NCBI RefSeq assembly: GCF_900106745.1
Contig: NZ_FNNV01000007.1
Span: forward strand, 62,001-126,000
Direction of reading: 5' to 3'
Source of the DNA: Paenibacillus sp. CF384
Lineage (GTDB): Bacteria > Bacillota > Bacilli > Paenibacillales > Paenibacillaceae
Length of the DNA: 64,000 nt
Shown here: positions 62,781 through 64,000 of the stretch, piece by piece
Position numbering within the stretch: the first letter of the stretch is position 1
Layout: every line of letters starts with the position of its first letter
Made by a program: the position numbers and the translations under genes
Notes under the pieces: generated by a model
Told to the model about the DNA's origin: nothing
The model's input: only the letters and a program-made list of their open reading frames with translations
Database searches by the model: none

Positions 62781-63956
62781 TTACATAGAACGATCTAGAG
62801 TTGCTGCTACTTTCTTCGGTTTAAGCACCGATGCGGCGGCAACCAGCATACAAATGCCGGACAACCAGCCAAGCACCCGGTACGTGCCGTTCATGTTCGT
62901 ACCGTCGAAGTACATCACCGAGCGCAAGCCCGTTGCGACAAACCGCAGCGGTGTCCAGCTGTACAGCCAATCCTTCGCAACAGCCGGCAGCATCTCGGGT
63001 GCCATATTAATAACAGGCATCGAGAAGAAGAATAGCAGCACCATGAGCGGAACCGCCGGCATGCCAATCCAGCGCAGTAAGGTTGTTTGAAACAGGAAGA
63101 ATGCCGCCCCGGCTAACAAAAGGAATAACCAAAGCTGCGTCCGATCCGATAGCTCCATGCCATACCAGGAGCCAGACATCCATACAAGAAAGGCCGTTGC
63201 GCCTGTCACGATTACGAGGCCCATCACAAGCTTCGTCAATACGATACGCATATGACCGCCGCCGGCTTTCACCGCTTGCTGGGACGCCAAGAACAACGTA
63301 ATGCTGACTGCCAAGCAGCTTAGCCACATCATCTGTGTGAGCAGCAGCGGCGCGTTACCGCTGGCATTGTTAGCACCTACAGGATGCACAATCTGCGAGC
63401 TGACCGTGAACGGCTCCAGCAGCGCTCCGGCGGACTTTACCGGAATGGCATCGGCGTGCTTGCCGATCTCTGCCAGAAGCTGCGTCGACAGCTGACTGCT
63501 GATCTTCTGCATCGCTGTCTGCAGCAGCATGTTCACCGTGCCTGCTACCTGCGCATTCTTCCCTTCGCTCACATAGATCTGCAGCTGTGCAGGCTGCGGC
63601 GCAGCGGACTGCAGCGAAAGCAGGCCTGCGCTTAGATCAGCCGGCAGAATCAATGCGCCATAATAGGCTTGATCATCGATCCCTGCAAGTGCTTCTTCCT
63701 TGGAGCTTACGATCTCCCACTTTATCGGCAGCTGTGTTTGCTGCGTCATTTTCTCCTTTAACATCTCACCGACGGCCAACTGGGATCCATCGGGTTTATC
63801 TGCCGGCTGATCCAAGACAACCAGCGCAAGCGGAAGCTCTTTCGGAGCCGCTCCGGCAGCAGGTCCAATCATCGCTACCCCAAACACCATGAGCACAGCC
63901 AGTACAGCAACCGCGCCAATCCACACTAATTTCTGCTTCAAAAAATTTTTATGCAA
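62781..63956 (-). CDS. YhgE/Pip-like or ABC-2-type membrane protein
   Basis: A ~391-residue membrane protein. One N-terminal segment (WIGAVAVLAVLMVFGVAMIG), a ~170-residue extracytoplasmic domain (LPLALVVLDQPADK, YYGALILPADLSAGLLSLQ, and VSEGKNAQVAGTVNMLLQTA), then five or six segments at the C-terminus. This layout fits the YhgE/Pip group and ABC-2-type export permeases. The start is uncertain: a TTG at 63956 has AAGGTGG eight bases upstream, while GTG codons at 63965 and 63968 overlap that site. The gene upstream, outside the window, may be its partner. Export of a wall polymer or toxin is possible but not shown. Confidence 0.75.
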   Translation of the reverse strand: MHKNFLKQKLVWIGAVAVLAVLMVFGVAMIGPAAGAAPKELPLALVVLDQPADKPDGSQLAVGEMLKEKMTQQTQLPIKWEIVSSKEEALAGIDDQAYYGALILPADLSAGLLSLQSAAPQPAQLQIYVSEGKNAQVAGTVNMLLQTAMQKISSQLSTQLLAEIGKHADAIPVKSAGALLEPFTVSSQIVHPVGANNASGNAPLLLTQMMWLSCLAVSITLFLASQQAVKAGGGHMRIVLTKLVMGLVIVTGATAFLVWMSGSWYGMELSDRTQLWLFLLLAGAAFFLFQTTLLRWIGMPAVPLMVLLFFFSMPVINMAPEMLPAVAKDWLYSWTPLRFVATGLRSVMYFDGTNMNGTYRVLGWLSGICMLVAAASVLKPKKVAATLDRSM

Positions 63957-64000
63957 ACTTGCCACCACCTTATAATGGACATCGTGTTGAATAATGATCA

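Overview
The window looks like chromosome of a Paenibacillus-like, endospore-forming Firmicute. Moderately high GC, strong AGGAGG-type ribosome binding sites, an S-layer-homology (SLH) anchored giant enzyme, YesN/YesM-type two-component systems beside CUT1 sugar ABC transporters, a Bcl-type collagen-like exosporium protein and many MerR/MarR/TetR regulator-effector pairs all fit. No rRNA, tRNA, prophage, insertion sequence or CRISPR array was seen. The genus is an inference from gene content, not a sequence match.

Layout. 1-1.5 kb: end of a carbohydrate-related operon (DUF4091/GH123-like protein, CBM9-like protein). 1.7-6.8 kb: a membrane diguanylate cyclase, a secreted coiled-coil protein and an OmpR/BaeS-type two-component pair. 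7-9 kb: a MerR-regulated drug exporter. 8.8-12.1 kb: a rhodanese operon under a CstR/CsoR-like operator and a catalase, each flanked by an intergenic 51-bp minisatellite. 12.1-16.2 kb: an LTA-synthase-family protein, an ABM-domain protein divergent from a MarR gene, and a methyltransferase.

16.3-36.2 kb, all on the minus strand, is one large glycan-use locus. In transcription order it holds a 2470-residue SLH-anchored multidomain enzyme, sensor kinase, AraC-type response regulator, solute-binding protein, two permeases, an unrecognised toroid-like protein, L-fucose isomerase and ribulokinase. No aldolase is present, so D-arabinose to D-ribulose-5-phosphate is as plausible a route as L-fucose. 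37.4-45.8 kb is a second CUT1 transporter operon (two permeases, binding protein, response regulator, kinase) followed by a ROK repressor. It is preceded by a GH3 beta-N-acetylhexosaminidase-like gene and a secreted CBM32-FN3-GH18-like protein. A 25-bp near-repeat lies upstream of both the transporter operon and the GH18-like gene and suggests co-regulation.

49.7-52.1 kb: two exosporium-type genes sharing an N-terminal domain, one carrying about 125 collagen triplets and a BclB-like tail. 52.3-64 kb: housekeeping and resistance genes. These are a UvrA-like ATPase lacking the UvrB-binding insert, an SDR epimerase, a DUF4180 protein, a stand-alone trpB with a histidine phosphatase, a TetR/DHA2 exporter pair, a VOC protein, a MerR/SRPBCC pair with a classic 19-bp-spacer promoter, and a YhgE/Pip-like membrane protein.
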